A stretch of 64,000 bases of DNA from Streptomyces macrolidinus. GTDB taxonomy: Bacteria > Actinomycetota > Actinomycetes > Streptomycetales > Streptomycetaceae. The stretch spans positions 94,765 to 158,764 of the forward strand of contig NZ_JAMWMR010000015.1 of the NCBI RefSeq assembly GCF_023887685.1, given 5' to 3'. Under the pieces are notes generated by a model. That model ran no database searches. It saw only the letters and a list, made by a program, of their open reading frames with translations, and was not told where the DNA came from. Positions 40,484 through 49,577 of the stretch are shown here, piece after piece (within the stretch, counting starts at the first letter, position 1; each line of letters opens with the position of its first letter). Made by a program: the position numbers and the translations under genes.

Positions 40484-41053
40484 ATGGTTCGAGTGGGGCT
40501 GACCCCTGAGCGGCTGACCCTGGCGGGGGCGGAACTGGCCGACGAGGTCGGGTTCGAGAACGTGACCGTCTCGGCGCTCGCCCGGCGGTTCGACGTCAAG
40601 GTCGCGAGTCTGTACTCGCATCTGAAGAGCTCCCAGGACCTCAAGACCAGGATCGCCCTGTTCGCGCTGGAGGAACTCGCCGACCGGGTCGCCGCCGCCC
40701 TGGCCGGGCGCGCGGGCAAGGACGCCCTGGCCGCCTTCGCCGACGCCTATCGCGACTACGCCCGGGAGCACCCTGGTCGCTATGACGCCGCCCGGCTACG
40801 ACTCGACCCGGCAACTGCCGCCGCCAGTGCAGGCGTTCGGCACGCGCAGATGACGCGGGCGATCCTGCGCGGCTACGACCTGACGGAGCCGGACCAGACG
40901 CACGCGGTCCGGATGCTGGGCAGCGTCTTCCACGGCTACGTCAGCCTGGAGATGGCCGGAGGCTTCAGCCACACCGCCGTCGACGCGCAGGAGTCCTGGG
41001 CCTGGGTCGTGGACTCCCTCGACATCCTGCTGCGGAGCCGGACCACGTCCTGA
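40484..41053 (+). CDS. TetR/AcrR-family regulator with WHG-type C-terminal domain
   Basis: A 189-residue regulator. HTH region: LTLAGAELADEVGFENVTVS then ALARRFDVKVASLYSHLKSSQDL (residues about 7-50). The C-terminal ligand domain has the WHG/TetR_C_33 look (AFADAYRDYAREHPGRYDAA, MLGSVFHGYVSLEMAGGFSH, SWAWVVDSLDILLRSR). The ATG at 40484 has a very good ribosome site, GGGAGGAAGG. It is followed after 43 bp by the SGNH hydrolase gene on the same strand, which it probably controls together with itself. Confidence 0.88.
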   Translation: MVRVGLTPERLTLAGAELADEVGFENVTVSALARRFDVKVASLYSHLKSSQDLKTRIALFALEELADRVAAALAGRAGKDALAAFADAYRDYAREHPGRYDAARLRLDPATAAASAGVRHAQMTRAILRGYDLTEPDQTHAVRMLGSVFHGYVSLEMAGGFSHTAVDAQESWAWVVDSLDILLRSRTTS

Positions 41054-41096
41054 CCTCGGCACCCCGTCCGTATCACTTGATCAACAGGTTGAGGCA

Positions 41097-42275
41097 ATGA
41101 ACACCGAGCACGACTGGATCAGTACGCCCATCACCGCGGACCTCCTGCGCGGCTTCCTCGACCTGGAACGCACGGCGCACGGCCTGCTGCCGCATCGGCT
41201 GCCCGCACGGGCGCGCCGTCAGTTCCCCGACGGCCAACTGGCCCTGGCCGAGGCCCAGCCCTCCGGTGTGCGGTTGGTCTTCCGTACCCGGGCCACCACG
41301 ATCGAACTCGACACGCTGCCCACCAAGAGGGCGTACCGCGGTTACCCGGCCCCGGCGGACGGCGTGTACGACCTGGTGATCGATGGCCGTCTCACCGCCC
41401 GGACCACGGTGCCCGGCGGCAACGTCCACATGATCGACATGGCCACCCAGGCCGTCGAACTGCGCGAAGGTCCTTCCGGCACCGCCCGGTTCACCGATCT
41501 GCCGACGGGTGACAAGAGCGTCGAGATCTGGCTTCCGCATGTGGAGGTCACCGAGCTGATCGCCCTGCGCACCGATGCCCCGGTCGAGCCCGCGCGGGAG
41601 AACGGACGCAAGGTGTGGCTGCACCACGGCAGTTCCATCAGCCACGGTTCGAACGCCGCCCACCCGACGGCCATCTGGCCGGCCCTGGCCGCCGCACAAG
41701 GCGAAGTGGAGCTGATCAACCTCGGGTTCAGCGGCAGCGCGCTGCTCGACCCGTTCACCGCGCGCGCGATGCGTGACACCCCCGCGGACATGATCAGCCT
41801 CAAGATCGGCATCAATGTCGTCAATGCCGACGCGATGCGTCTGCGCGCCTTCGGGCCCGCGGTCCACGGCTTCCTCGACACCCTCCGCGAGGGCCATCCG
41901 ACCACACCGCTGCTGGTCGTCTCCTCCATCCTGTGCCCGGTCCAGGAGGACACCCCCGGCCCGCTCGCGCCCGCCTTCGACGGCGGCAGGTTGCGCTTCA
42001 AGGCCACCGGCGATCCCGCCGAACGCGCCGCCGGGCGGCTGACGCTCACCGTCATCCGCGCCGAACTCGCCCGGATCGTCGCTCAACGGGCGGCCGACGA
42101 CCCGAACCTGCACTACCTCGACGGCCGTGATCTGTACGGCGAGAAGGACTACGCCGAACTCCCGCTGCCCGACGACATCCACCCGGATCCCGCCGGACAC
42201 CGCCGCATCGCCGAGAACTTCGCACGACTGGCGTTCCGCGACGGCGGCCCCTTCTGCCCCTCCGCGACGCTCTGA
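41097..42275 (+). CDS. SGNH/GDSL-family hydrolase
   Basis: A 392-residue two-domain esterase: an N-terminal beta-sandwich (about 1-180, carbohydrate-esterase-like) and a C-terminal SGNH hydrolase domain. Block I reads WLHHGSSISHGSNAAHP, where the usual GDSL is GSSI and the nucleophile Ser is retained; block II has INLGFSGSALLDPF with the oxyanion Gly, block III INVVNADAMR with Asn, and the terminal Asp-x-x-His is DIHPDPAGHRRIAENFA. It lacks a signal peptide, so it acts in the cytoplasm. It starts with ATG 41097 and lies in an apparent operon with the TetR gene. The substrate is unknown; deacetylation of sugars or lipids fits the fold. Confidence 0.85.
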   Translation: MNTEHDWISTPITADLLRGFLDLERTAHGLLPHRLPARARRQFPDGQLALAEAQPSGVRLVFRTRATTIELDTLPTKRAYRGYPAPADGVYDLVIDGRLTARTTVPGGNVHMIDMATQAVELREGPSGTARFTDLPTGDKSVEIWLPHVEVTELIALRTDAPVEPARENGRKVWLHHGSSISHGSNAAHPTAIWPALAAAQGEVELINLGFSGSALLDPFTARAMRDTPADMISLKIGINVVNADAMRLRAFGPAVHGFLDTLREGHPTTPLLVVSSILCPVQEDTPGPLAPAFDGGRLRFKATGDPAERAAGRLTLTVIRAELARIVAQRAADDPNLHYLDGRDLYGEKDYAELPLPDDIHPDPAGHRRIAENFARLAFRDGGPFCPSATL

Positions 42276-42372
42276 CCGACCGCAAGACACCGAGGTATCG
42301 GCCCTCGCGACAGCGCACACACCTGGGCGCCGTACCCGCATGCGAGCGACGGGGGCGTGGTGACGGCTCCTG

Positions 42373-42966
42373 TCACCCGTGCAAGTGAGTGATCAGTGCG
42401 TCCTCGACGGGGTAGGGCCGTTCCTCGGGCAGCAGTCGGGTCGCGGAGTCCAAGTCCCCGTCGCTGACGAGGGCGTGGATCTCGTGGGCGAGCGGCGTCA
42501 CATCGCTGATGGAGACCGTCCACTCGTCCGCGTAGCGCCGTACGGCCTCGCCGGAGAGCCCGAGTTGAAGTGAACGGTAGGGCAGGGGCCGGAGGCGCAG
42601 ATCGCGCTCCGGGTCCCACTGGACGCGGGCCGGTGAACGCTTCAACTCCCGTTGCCAGGTGGGGTGGTCGGGGTGCAGCCCGGGTACGTAACTGGACAGA
42701 CACGCATGGCGCAGCGCCCACTCGAAGCCATCACGGGTGATCTCGACGGCCAGGACGGTCTCCTGCCCCGGCTTCGTACCCCAGCCGCAGCGGTACATCA
42801 TCCACAGGAACGACGGCTTGATCCATGTCATCCGGTCCCGCTTCCACGCGGCGGGGAAGCGGCCCTGGCGCACCGCGGGGTCGCCCAGCTCCGGGGAGTA
42901 CGCCTGGTAGACGGTGATCGTGGATGCCGTGTGGCGTGCGCGGATTCTGCGTGTCGGTTCTTCCAT
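42373..42966 (-). CDS. DUF4291-family protein
   Basis: A 197-residue protein clearly of family DUF4291: RRIRARHTASTITVYQAYSP at the N-terminus, RMTWIKPSFLWMMYRCGWGT, QETVLAVEITRDGFEWALRHA, VQWDPERDLRLRPLPYRSLQ and LGLSGEAVRRYADEWTVSI. Biochemistry is unknown; it is a compact soluble domain. It is convergent with the SGNH hydrolase gene and divergent from the sirtuin gene; a short 112-bp spacer holds the two promoters. Confidence 0.88.
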   Translation of the reverse strand: MEEPTRRIRARHTASTITVYQAYSPELGDPAVRQGRFPAAWKRDRMTWIKPSFLWMMYRCGWGTKPGQETVLAVEITRDGFEWALRHACLSSYVPGLHPDHPTWQRELKRSPARVQWDPERDLRLRPLPYRSLQLGLSGEAVRRYADEWTVSISDVTPLAHEIHALVSDGDLDSATRLLPEERPYPVEDALITHLHG

Positions 42967-43078
42967 GGCGTTCAGGGTGGGACCGACCGCCTCCCGTCGG
43001 CCAGTGAATTTCGAACGGGTCGGGGGTGCGCTTCGAATTCCGTTCGCCCTGCGCGGGCAGGCGTTCTACGCTCGCCGC

Positions 43079-43831
43079 ATGCCCCTGAACAGGCCCCTCG
43101 TCGCCATTCTCACCGGCGCGGGTATCTCCACCGATTCCGGTATCCCCGACTATCGCGGTCCGAACGGGCTGTGGCGGCGGGATCCGGAGGCCGAGAAGCT
43201 CGTGACGTACGCGTACTACATGGGCGATCCGGAGATCCGGCGACGGTCCTGGCAGATGCGTCGGGGGAACCGGGCGCTGCGGGCCGAGCCGAACGCCGCG
43301 CACCTGGCCGTGGCGGAGCTGGAGCGGTCCGGGGTGCCGGTGCGGGTGATCACGCAGAACGTGGACGGGCTGCACCAGCTCGCCGGGATGCCCGCCCGCA
43401 AGGTGCTGGAGCTGCACGGCACCGTGCACAGCGTCGTCTGTACGCGATGTCATGCGCGCGGGCCCATGGAGGACGTCCTCGCGCGGGTCGACGCGGGTGA
43501 GGAGGATCCGCCGTGTCTGGAGTGCGGTGGGATCCTCAAGTCGGCGACGGTGATGTTCGGCGAGCGGCTCGACCCGGTGGTGCTGGGCGAGGCCGTCGCC
43601 ATCACCAAGGCCTGCACGGTGTTCATCGCGGTCGGCAGCAGCCTTCAGGTGCAGCCCGCCGCCGGGCTCGCCGGGGTGGCCGCGGACCACGGGGCCCGGC
43701 TGATCATCGTCAACGCCGAGCCCACGCCGTACGACCACCGGGCCGACGAGGTCGTACGCGAGCCGATCGGCACGGCCCTGCCCGCGCTGCTGCGCACGCT
43801 CGGCGACCACGGTGGAGAGCGCCAGAGCTAG
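43079..43831 (+). CDS. Sirtuin NAD-dependent protein deacylase
   Basis: A 250-residue class III deacylase removing acetyl or longer acyl groups from lysine with NAD, giving O-acyl-ADP-ribose. All motifs are present: ILTGAGISTDSGIPDYRGPNG, RVITQNVDGLHQLAG, the catalytic His in ELHGTVHSVVCTRC, a zinc site with two CxxC pairs (CTRCHARG and CLECGG), VMFGERL, VGSSLQVQPAAGL and IIVNAEPTPYDHRAD. The ATG at 43079 is used. A macro-domain protein, which in other organisms hydrolyses the sirtuin product, is encoded 4 kb away. Confidence 0.93.
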   Translation: MPLNRPLVAILTGAGISTDSGIPDYRGPNGLWRRDPEAEKLVTYAYYMGDPEIRRRSWQMRRGNRALRAEPNAAHLAVAELERSGVPVRVITQNVDGLHQLAGMPARKVLELHGTVHSVVCTRCHARGPMEDVLARVDAGEEDPPCLECGGILKSATVMFGERLDPVVLGEAVAITKACTVFIAVGSSLQVQPAAGLAGVAADHGARLIIVNAEPTPYDHRADEVVREPIGTALPALLRTLGDHGGERQS

Positions 43832-43838
43832 ACCAGGG

Positions 43839-44429
43839 CTAGAAGAGGGCCGCGCCGCTCTCGAAGTCCAGCAGGCGCTTCTTGCGGTCCAGGCCGCCGC
43901 CGTAGCCCGTGAGGCTGCCGTTCGCGCCCACGACGCGGTGGCAGGGCACGATGATGCCGATGGGGTTCTTGCCGTTGGCGAGTCCGACCGCGCGTGAGGC
44001 GCCCGAATTGCCGAGTGCGTCGGCCAGTTCGCCGTACGAGCGGGTCTCGCCGTAGGGGATCAGGCGTAGTTGCTCCCAGACGCGGCGCTGGAACGGGGTT
44101 CCGTCCAGGCGCAGTTCGAGGGTGAACTCCTTCAAATCGCCGGAGAAGTAGGCCTCCAGTTGGTCGATCGTCTCGGCGAAGGGCGTCTCGTCGCGGTCGC
44201 CGAAGCTCTCCTCGGGCGGGCGGTGGCGCTGGTCGGTCATATACAGGCCGGACAGGACGCCGTCCGTGGCGACGAGAGTCAGGGGCCCGTACGGGCTGTC
44301 GATCACGGTGTGTTGTTTCGCTGTCGTCGTGTGCATCATCGTCGTCCGCGTCTTCGTCGTCTGCGTCATGGGCCGTGACATGGGCTGTGTCACGGGTTGC
44401 TTCATTGACTGCTTCATTGACTGCCTCAT
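43839..44429 (-). CDS. ogt: Methylated-DNA-protein cysteine methyltransferase
   Basis: A 196-residue suicide repair enzyme that takes the methyl group from O6-methylguanine. The C-terminal domain has LIPYGETRSYGELADALGNS, GLANGKNPIGIIVPCHRVVG with the acceptor Cys in PCHRV, and GYGGGLDRKKRLLDFE. The first 35 residues are a Met/Gln/Thr-rich repetitive tail (MRQSMKQSMKQPVTQPMSR), encoded by near-identical 12-bp units, that is not part of the family domain. The ATG at 44427-44429 has AGGGG upstream; a start at one of the later Met codons would give the usual length. It follows the alkA gene by 23 bp. Confidence 0.93.
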   Translation of the reverse strand: MRQSMKQSMKQPVTQPMSRPMTQTTKTRTTMMHTTTAKQHTVIDSPYGPLTLVATDGVLSGLYMTDQRHRPPEESFGDRDETPFAETIDQLEAYFSGDLKEFTLELRLDGTPFQRRVWEQLRLIPYGETRSYGELADALGNSGASRAVGLANGKNPIGIIVPCHRVVGANGSLTGYGGGLDRKKRLLDFESGAALF

Positions 44430-44452
44430 GGGCTTCAGCCCCTTGGATTCCC

Positions 44453-45919
44453 TTATACAGGGAGGAAGTTGATCGGGTGGCCGTCGGTCGCCCACAGGTA
44501 CTGGACCGCGTACGCCCGCCACGGCCGCCAGGCCGCCGCGCGTGCCGTGAGCGCGGCGGGCGTGGACGGCAGGCCCAGTTGCTGTGCGGCGCGGCGGATG
44601 CCGAGGTCGGTGGGCAGGAACGCGTCGGGGTCGCCGAGGGCGCGCATCGCGATCACGTCGACGGTCCAGGGACCGAAGCCGGGCAGGGAGAGCAGCCGCG
44701 CACGGCTCTCCTCCCAGTCGCTCTCGACGCCCAAGTGCAGTGATCCGTCGGCGAGTTGGTTCACCAAGGTGGTGAAGGTCGTACGGCGGGTGCGCGGCAT
44801 CGCGAGCGATGCGGGGTCGAGCGCGGCCAGCGCACCTGGCGAGGGGAAGAGGTGGGTGAGCCCGCCCTCGGGGTCCTCGACCGGTTCGCCGTGCGCGGTG
44901 ACCAGGCGGGCCGCGTGGGTGCGCGCGGCGGAGGTGGAGACCTGCTGGCCCAGGACGGCCCGTACGGCGAACTCGGCCTCGTCCACCGTACGCGGCACCC
45001 GGCGGCCGGGGGCCTTGTCGACCAGGGGAGCCAGCAGCGGGTCCGTACGCAGTTGGTCGTCTATGGCGACCGGGTCGGCGTCCAGGTCGAGCATGCGGCG
45101 GCACCGGCTGATGGCGACGGGCAGGTCGCGCATGTCACTGAGGGTGAGGCGGCAGGCGATGTGGTCGGGCCGCGGGGCCAGCGCCACGATCCCGTGGCCG
45201 TACGGCAGCCGCAGTGTGCGCCGGTACGCGCCGTCGCACCACTCCTCCACGCCGGGTACGGCCGTCGCGGCGAGGTGGCCGAAGAGGTTGTCGGGGTTGA
45301 GCGGGGCGCGGAAGGGCAGCCGCAGGGCGAGGACGCCGGGGGTGGTCACCGGCTGTTTCGGGTGGCGGCTGCGCAGTTCGCTCGGGGAGAGCGCGAAGAC
45401 CTCACGGACGGTGTCGTTGAAGGTGCGGATCGAGGAGAACCCGGCCGCGAACGCGACCTCCGCCATGGGCAGCGCGGTCGTCTCGATGAGCAGCCGGGCC
45501 GTCTGGGCGCGCTGGGCACGGGCGAGCGCGAGCGGCCCGGCACCCAGCTCGGCCAGGAGCTGGCGCTCGACCTGGCGGGTGCTGTAGCCGAGGCGGGCGG
45601 CGAGGCCGGGCACGCCCTCGCGGTCGATGACACCGTCGGCGATCAGCCGCATCGCGCGTGCGACGAGGTCGGCGCGCTGGTTCCACTCGGGCGAGCCGGG
45701 GCTGGTGTCCGGGCGGCACCGCTTGCAGGCCCGGAATCCGGCCTGCTGGCAGGCTGCCGCGCTCGGGTAGAACGTCATGTTCTCCGGCTTCGGCGGCACG
45801 ACCGGGCAACTGGGTCGGCAGTAGATCCGCGTGGTCACCACCGCGGTGAAGAACCACCCGTCGAAGCGTGCGTCTTTGGACTGGACGGCGCGCACGCAGC
45901 GCTCCTGGTCGGTGTGCAT
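44453..45919 (-). CDS. alkA: Ada-AlkA fusion: 3-methyladenine DNA glycosylase with Ada sensor and AraC HTH
   Basis: 488 residues with three parts. First, an Ada zinc domain (residues about 1-80) with Cys34, Cys38, Cys65 and Cys68 (YCRPSCPV and CKRCRP) that can accept methyl from phosphotriesters. Second, an AraC-type helix-turn-helix (about 85-170, ARLGYSTRQVERQLLAELG, AFAAGFSSIRTFNDTVREVF). Third, an AlkA N-domain plus HhH-GPD glycosylase (about 180-488, AVLGQQVSTSAARTHAARL, LLSLPGFGPWTVDVIAMRAL). It both senses alkylation and excises alkylated bases. An ATG at 45919 is used; another lies 12 bp upstream. It forms an operon with ogt. Confidence 0.92.
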   Translation of the reverse strand: MHTDQERCVRAVQSKDARFDGWFFTAVVTTRIYCRPSCPVVPPKPENMTFYPSAAACQQAGFRACKRCRPDTSPGSPEWNQRADLVARAMRLIADGVIDREGVPGLAARLGYSTRQVERQLLAELGAGPLALARAQRAQTARLLIETTALPMAEVAFAAGFSSIRTFNDTVREVFALSPSELRSRHPKQPVTTPGVLALRLPFRAPLNPDNLFGHLAATAVPGVEEWCDGAYRRTLRLPYGHGIVALAPRPDHIACRLTLSDMRDLPVAISRCRRMLDLDADPVAIDDQLRTDPLLAPLVDKAPGRRVPRTVDEAEFAVRAVLGQQVSTSAARTHAARLVTAHGEPVEDPEGGLTHLFPSPGALAALDPASLAMPRTRRTTFTTLVNQLADGSLHLGVESDWEESRARLLSLPGFGPWTVDVIAMRALGDPDAFLPTDLGIRRAAQQLGLPSTPAALTARAAAWRPWRAYAVQYLWATDGHPINFLPV

Positions 45920-46064
45920 CCCGTTCCGCATGCCTCCAGCATCGACCACCGGCGGCGGCCGATCTGGCGAGAATCCGACATGTACGTCGGCCGACCTGTC
46001 GTTACCCCGGTGACACCCTCCCAGATGCGGGCGCCGTAGGAGGCCCGCCTTCACGATCGAGGCG

Positions 46065-47303
46065 TCACAGGCGCACGATGACCAGGGCGATGTCGTCCCG
46101 GGCGCCGCCGGTCACTCCCAGTCGCGCGAGCACGGCGTCGGCCATGGCCTCCGGGGCGAGGGTGCTGTACCGACAGGCGGCCTCGGCAAGCCGGGTCAGC
46201 CCCTCGTCGATGTGCTCGCGGCGCCGTTCGATCAGCCCGTCCGTGTAGAGCACGAGGGTGTCCCCCGGGCTGTAGGGGTGTACGGCCTGAGGGCGGACCA
46301 CGTGCTGCGGCCGGGCGCCCAGCGGCGGGTCGGTGGCCTGGTCCAGCAGGGCGTATCCGCCGTCAGGACGGACGAGGATGGGCGGCGGATGTCCCGCGCT
46401 GCTGTAGACGATCAGATTGCTGCGGGGGTCCACCATGGCCTTGACGGCCGTGGTGTTCAGCGCCCCCTCCACCGAGCGGGCGTACAGGCCGAGCACCTCA
46501 AGGGCCTGGGCGGGCCGCCCCAGCGCCCGGATGGCGGCGCTCAGCGCGCTGCGGAGCATCCCCATGACGGCGGCGGCCTCCAGTCCGTGCCCGACGACGT
46601 CACCGACGGCCACCGCGAAGGAACCGTCGGGCAGGTCGACCACGTCGAACCAGTCGCCGCACACGTTCAGCGAGCCGGTGGCGGGCAGATAGCGCACCGC
46701 CACATCCTTGTGCCGGGAGAGGTCGGGCGACTGGAGCATGGCTTCCTGGAGCGCGAGGGCCACATGGCGTTCGCGGGTGTGGGCCTGCCGCAGCTCTTCG
46801 TTCAGCCGTTGGAGCTGCCGCGCCCGCGCGTACAGCTCGGCCTCCAGGGCCACGCGCTCGGAGGGCGGCTCGGGCGACACCTCCTCCTCGGTGCCATGCA
46901 TGTGTACGTACGCGGTCACGTCCTCCGCCCGGTGGATGATCCAGGCCACCTTCCCGTCGGTGCCGAGGACCGGTGTGTTGATCGGGGACCACCACCGCTC
47001 CTCGAAGGTGCCGGGGCGGCCCCTGACGGGGATGTCGTACTTCATGAAGGCCAGCGCATCGGGCTTCCGCGTGGCCAGGACGCGCTGGAGCGAGGCGTTC
47101 AGGGTCGGCACCCCTTCGCCCTCCGGGTCGTACGGGTCGCGCGGGAAGGCGTCGAAGATATGCCGTCCGAGCAGGTCGTCGCGGGTGGTACGGGTCGCGT
47201 CGAGATATGCCTGGTTGACTTCCACGATCACCAGGTCGGGGTCCAGCACCAGGTAGGGGCTCGGTGTGGCGGCGAACAATGCCGCGTAGTCCAGCACCGA
47301 CAT
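46065..47303 (-). CDS. SpoIIE-family PP2C phosphatase with PAS domain
   Basis: A 412-residue cytoplasmic regulator with a PAS domain (about 1-140, SPYLVLDPDLVIVEVNQAYL, then WWSPINTPVLGTDGKVAWII), a coiled-coil linker (about 150-190, ELYARARQLQRLNEELRQAH) and a SpoIIE phosphatase (about 195-412, NVCGDWFDVVDLPDGSFAV, VGDVVGHGLEAAAVMGMLRS, VLYTDGLIERRREHIDEG, GGARDDIALVIVRL). Unlike the 832-residue phosphatase elsewhere in the window it has no ATPase domain. It probably dephosphorylates an anti-sigma-factor antagonist. The ATG at 47301-47303, with GAGGAGAGG upstream, is chosen over a GTG two codons earlier. Confidence 0.9.
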   Translation of the reverse strand: MSVLDYAALFAATPSPYLVLDPDLVIVEVNQAYLDATRTTRDDLLGRHIFDAFPRDPYDPEGEGVPTLNASLQRVLATRKPDALAFMKYDIPVRGRPGTFEERWWSPINTPVLGTDGKVAWIIHRAEDVTAYVHMHGTEEEVSPEPPSERVALEAELYARARQLQRLNEELRQAHTRERHVALALQEAMLQSPDLSRHKDVAVRYLPATGSLNVCGDWFDVVDLPDGSFAVAVGDVVGHGLEAAAVMGMLRSALSAAIRALGRPAQALEVLGLYARSVEGALNTTAVKAMVDPRSNLIVYSSAGHPPPILVRPDGGYALLDQATDPPLGARPQHVVRPQAVHPYSPGDTLVLYTDGLIERRREHIDEGLTRLAEAACRYSTLAPEAMADAVLARLGVTGGARDDIALVIVRL

Positions 47304-47481
47304 CGCCACCTCTCCTCGTCGGCCTTCGTTTCTCCCTCGCTCCTCGCCCTTCGCTTCCTGTCCGTCCCTTCACGACCCGTCCCTTCACGCTACGGTCCGG
47401 GCAACTCGGACGCTCCCCGAGACCTGATGCCGCGCGGGCCGGTTCGAGGTGCGTCCTCGGGGTGGGAGCCTCCGTCAGCCG

Positions 47482-47991
47482 TCAGCGAAGCCGCGCGGCG
47501 AACGCCTCGTACGCCCGCTCGTCGAAGAGCACGAACCTGACCTCCTCGACCGCCGTCTCCACGGCTCGTACCGTCTCCACCGCGATCCGGGCGGCATCGT
47601 CCATCGGCCACCCGTAGATACCGGCGGAGACGGCGGGAAACGCGACGCTGCGGGCGCCGAGTTCGTCCGCGACGCGCAGCGACTCCCGGTAGCAGGAGGC
47701 CAGCAACTCCGACCGGTCCTCCTCGGGGAGGAAGCGCGGGCCGACCGTGTGGATCACCCAGCGTGCGTCCAGCTCGCCCGCTGTCGTGGCAACCGCCTGG
47801 CCGGTGGGCAGGCCCTTGCCGTAGTGGGAGGCGCGAAGGGCGCGGCAGTCCGCGAGGATCGCGGGTCCGCCGCGGCGGTGGATCGCGCCGTCCACGCCTC
47901 CCCCGCCGAGCAGGGAGGAGTTGGCGGCGTTGACGATCGCGTCGGCGCTCTGGCGGGTGATGTCGCCCCGTACCAGGACGATCGTGGTCAT
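47482..47991 (-). CDS. Macro-domain O-acetyl-ADP-ribose deacetylase (YmdB-like)
   Basis: A 169-residue stand-alone macro domain that binds ADP-ribose and removes acetyl from O-acetyl-ADP-ribose. Motifs: LVRGDITRQSADAIVNAANS, LLGGGGVDGAIHRRGGP (the ADP-ribose loop with the catalytic Asp), WVIHTVGPRF and AFPAVSAGIYGWPMDDAARI. It lies 22 bp upstream of no other same-strand gene start but directly downstream of the FAD oxidoreductase gene (22 bp), so the two are probably co-transcribed. Confidence 0.93.
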   Translation of the reverse strand: MTTIVLVRGDITRQSADAIVNAANSSLLGGGGVDGAIHRRGGPAILADCRALRASHYGKGLPTGQAVATTAGELDARWVIHTVGPRFLPEEDRSELLASCYRESLRVADELGARSVAFPAVSAGIYGWPMDDAARIAVETVRAVETAVEEVRFVLFDERAYEAFAARLR

Positions 47992-48013
47992 CGCTGCCCC
48001 AAGAGGATGGTGG

Positions 48014-49432
48014 TCATCGCTGTCTCAGCCTCCGCCACACGGCCTTCGCCGCGTTGTGCCCTGACATGCCGTGTACTCCGGGGCCCGGCGGGGTCGCCGA
48101 CGAGCAGATGAAGACGGCGGGGTGCGGGGTGCTGTACGGGAACAGCGAGGGTTTGGGGCGCAGCAGGAGTCGCAGGCCGGACGCCGCGCCGGAGGCGATG
48201 TCGCCGCCGACGTAGTTGGCGTTGCGGGCGGCCAGTTCGGGCGGTCCTGCGGTGGCGCGCGCGAGGACGCGGTCACGGAAGCCCGGTGCGAAGCGCTCCA
48301 GTTGGCGTTCGATGGCGTCGGTGAGGTCTCCCTGCCAGCCGTTGGGCACATGGCCGTACGCCCAGAAGACCTGCTTGCCCGCGGGGGCCCGGGTGGGGTC
48401 GGCGATGCTGGGCTGCACGGTGATGAGGAACGGCGCCTCGGGGGCGCGGCCCTCCCGGGAGGCGGCGCGCAGGGCGGCGCCGATCTCCGCGCTGTTCGCG
48501 CCGATCTGCACGGTGCCCGCGACGCGGGGTTCCCTCGCTGCCCATGGCACCGGGCCGTCCAGCGCGTAGTCGATCTTGAAGACGCCGGGGCCGTACCGGA
48601 ACCCGTCGTAGTACCTGCCGAGGCCCGCGATACGGGCCAGTGCGGTGGGCGAGGTGTCGAAGACGTAGGCACGCGCGGGGGGCAGGTCGTCGAGGCGCTT
48701 GACCTCGTAGTCGGTGTGGAGGGCGCCGCCGAGGTCCTCGAGGTACGCGGCGAGCGCGTCGGAGATCGCCTGGGAACCGCCCTGGGCCACCGGCCAGCCG
48801 CGGGCGTGCGCGGCCAGCGCGAAGACCAGTCCGATCGCGCTGGTGGCGAGGCCGTCGAGGGGGGCCATCACATGGGCGACGAGCCCGGCGAACAGGCTCT
48901 TGGCCCGCTCACCGCGGAAGCGGCGCAGCAGCCACGTCGACGGGGGCAGGCCCGCGAGGCCGAAGCGGGCCAGGGTGAAGGGGTCGCGGGGCAGCGCGCT
49001 CAGCGGCAGGGACATGAAGTCCTTGGCGAGCGTGTCCCAGCGGGTCAGGAAGGGCGCCACCAGGCGGCGGTAAGCCCCCGCGTCGCGCGGTCCGAAGGAG
49101 GCGGCGGTCTCGGACACGGAGCGGGACAGCACCGCGGCCGTGCCGTCCGGGAAGGGATGTGCCATCGGCAGGTCGGCATGCAGCCAACGCAGACCGTACC
49201 GCTCCAGGGGCAGCGCTCTGAACGCGGGTGAGTTGATCCCGAGGGGGTGCGCGGCGGAGCACGGGTCGTGCCGGAAGCCGGGCAGGGTCAGCTCCTCCGT
49301 GCGGGCGCCGCCGCCGATCGTGCCGCGCGCCTCGAAGACGGCCACGGAGCAGCCGCGCCGGGCCAGCTCCACGGCGGCCGTCAGCCCGTTGGGCCCCGCC
49401 CCCACCACGACCGCATCGAGCATCGACGGCAC
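48014..49432 (-). CDS. NAD(P)/FAD-dependent oxidoreductase, phytoene-desaturase-like
   Basis: A 472-residue flavoprotein with the dinucleotide-binding motif VVVGAGPNGLTAAVELARRG directly at the N-terminus, GGGARTEELTLPGFRHDPCS (substrate-binding segment), a long helical insertion, and the C-terminal FAD motif HPAVFICSSATPPGPGVHGM followed by SGHNAAKAVWRRL. It belongs to the CrtI/COG1233 group, which includes carotenoid desaturases and retinol saturases, but no carotenoid cluster is nearby and many members have unknown substrates. GTG at 49430-49432 with AAGGAG seven bases upstream is preferred over an ATG three codons later. Confidence 0.85.
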   Translation of the reverse strand: MPSMLDAVVVGAGPNGLTAAVELARRGCSVAVFEARGTIGGGARTEELTLPGFRHDPCSAAHPLGINSPAFRALPLERYGLRWLHADLPMAHPFPDGTAAVLSRSVSETAASFGPRDAGAYRRLVAPFLTRWDTLAKDFMSLPLSALPRDPFTLARFGLAGLPPSTWLLRRFRGERAKSLFAGLVAHVMAPLDGLATSAIGLVFALAAHARGWPVAQGGSQAISDALAAYLEDLGGALHTDYEVKRLDDLPPARAYVFDTSPTALARIAGLGRYYDGFRYGPGVFKIDYALDGPVPWAAREPRVAGTVQIGANSAEIGAALRAASREGRAPEAPFLITVQPSIADPTRAPAGKQVFWAYGHVPNGWQGDLTDAIERQLERFAPGFRDRVLARATAGPPELAARNANYVGGDIASGAASGLRLLLRPKPSLFPYSTPHPAVFICSSATPPGPGVHGMSGHNAAKAVWRRLRQR

Positions 49433-49577
49433 CTTCGGACTCCTTCGTCAGCCGACGGCCACATGAACATCAGGATAGGCCCGGGGACCGACACCTCCAG
49501 GGGCGCGGGGAACCGCCTCCGGCCAGGGATTCCGGTGGGCCGTCGCGTGGCTCGGGGTCCGTGGTCCTCCCTGCACG

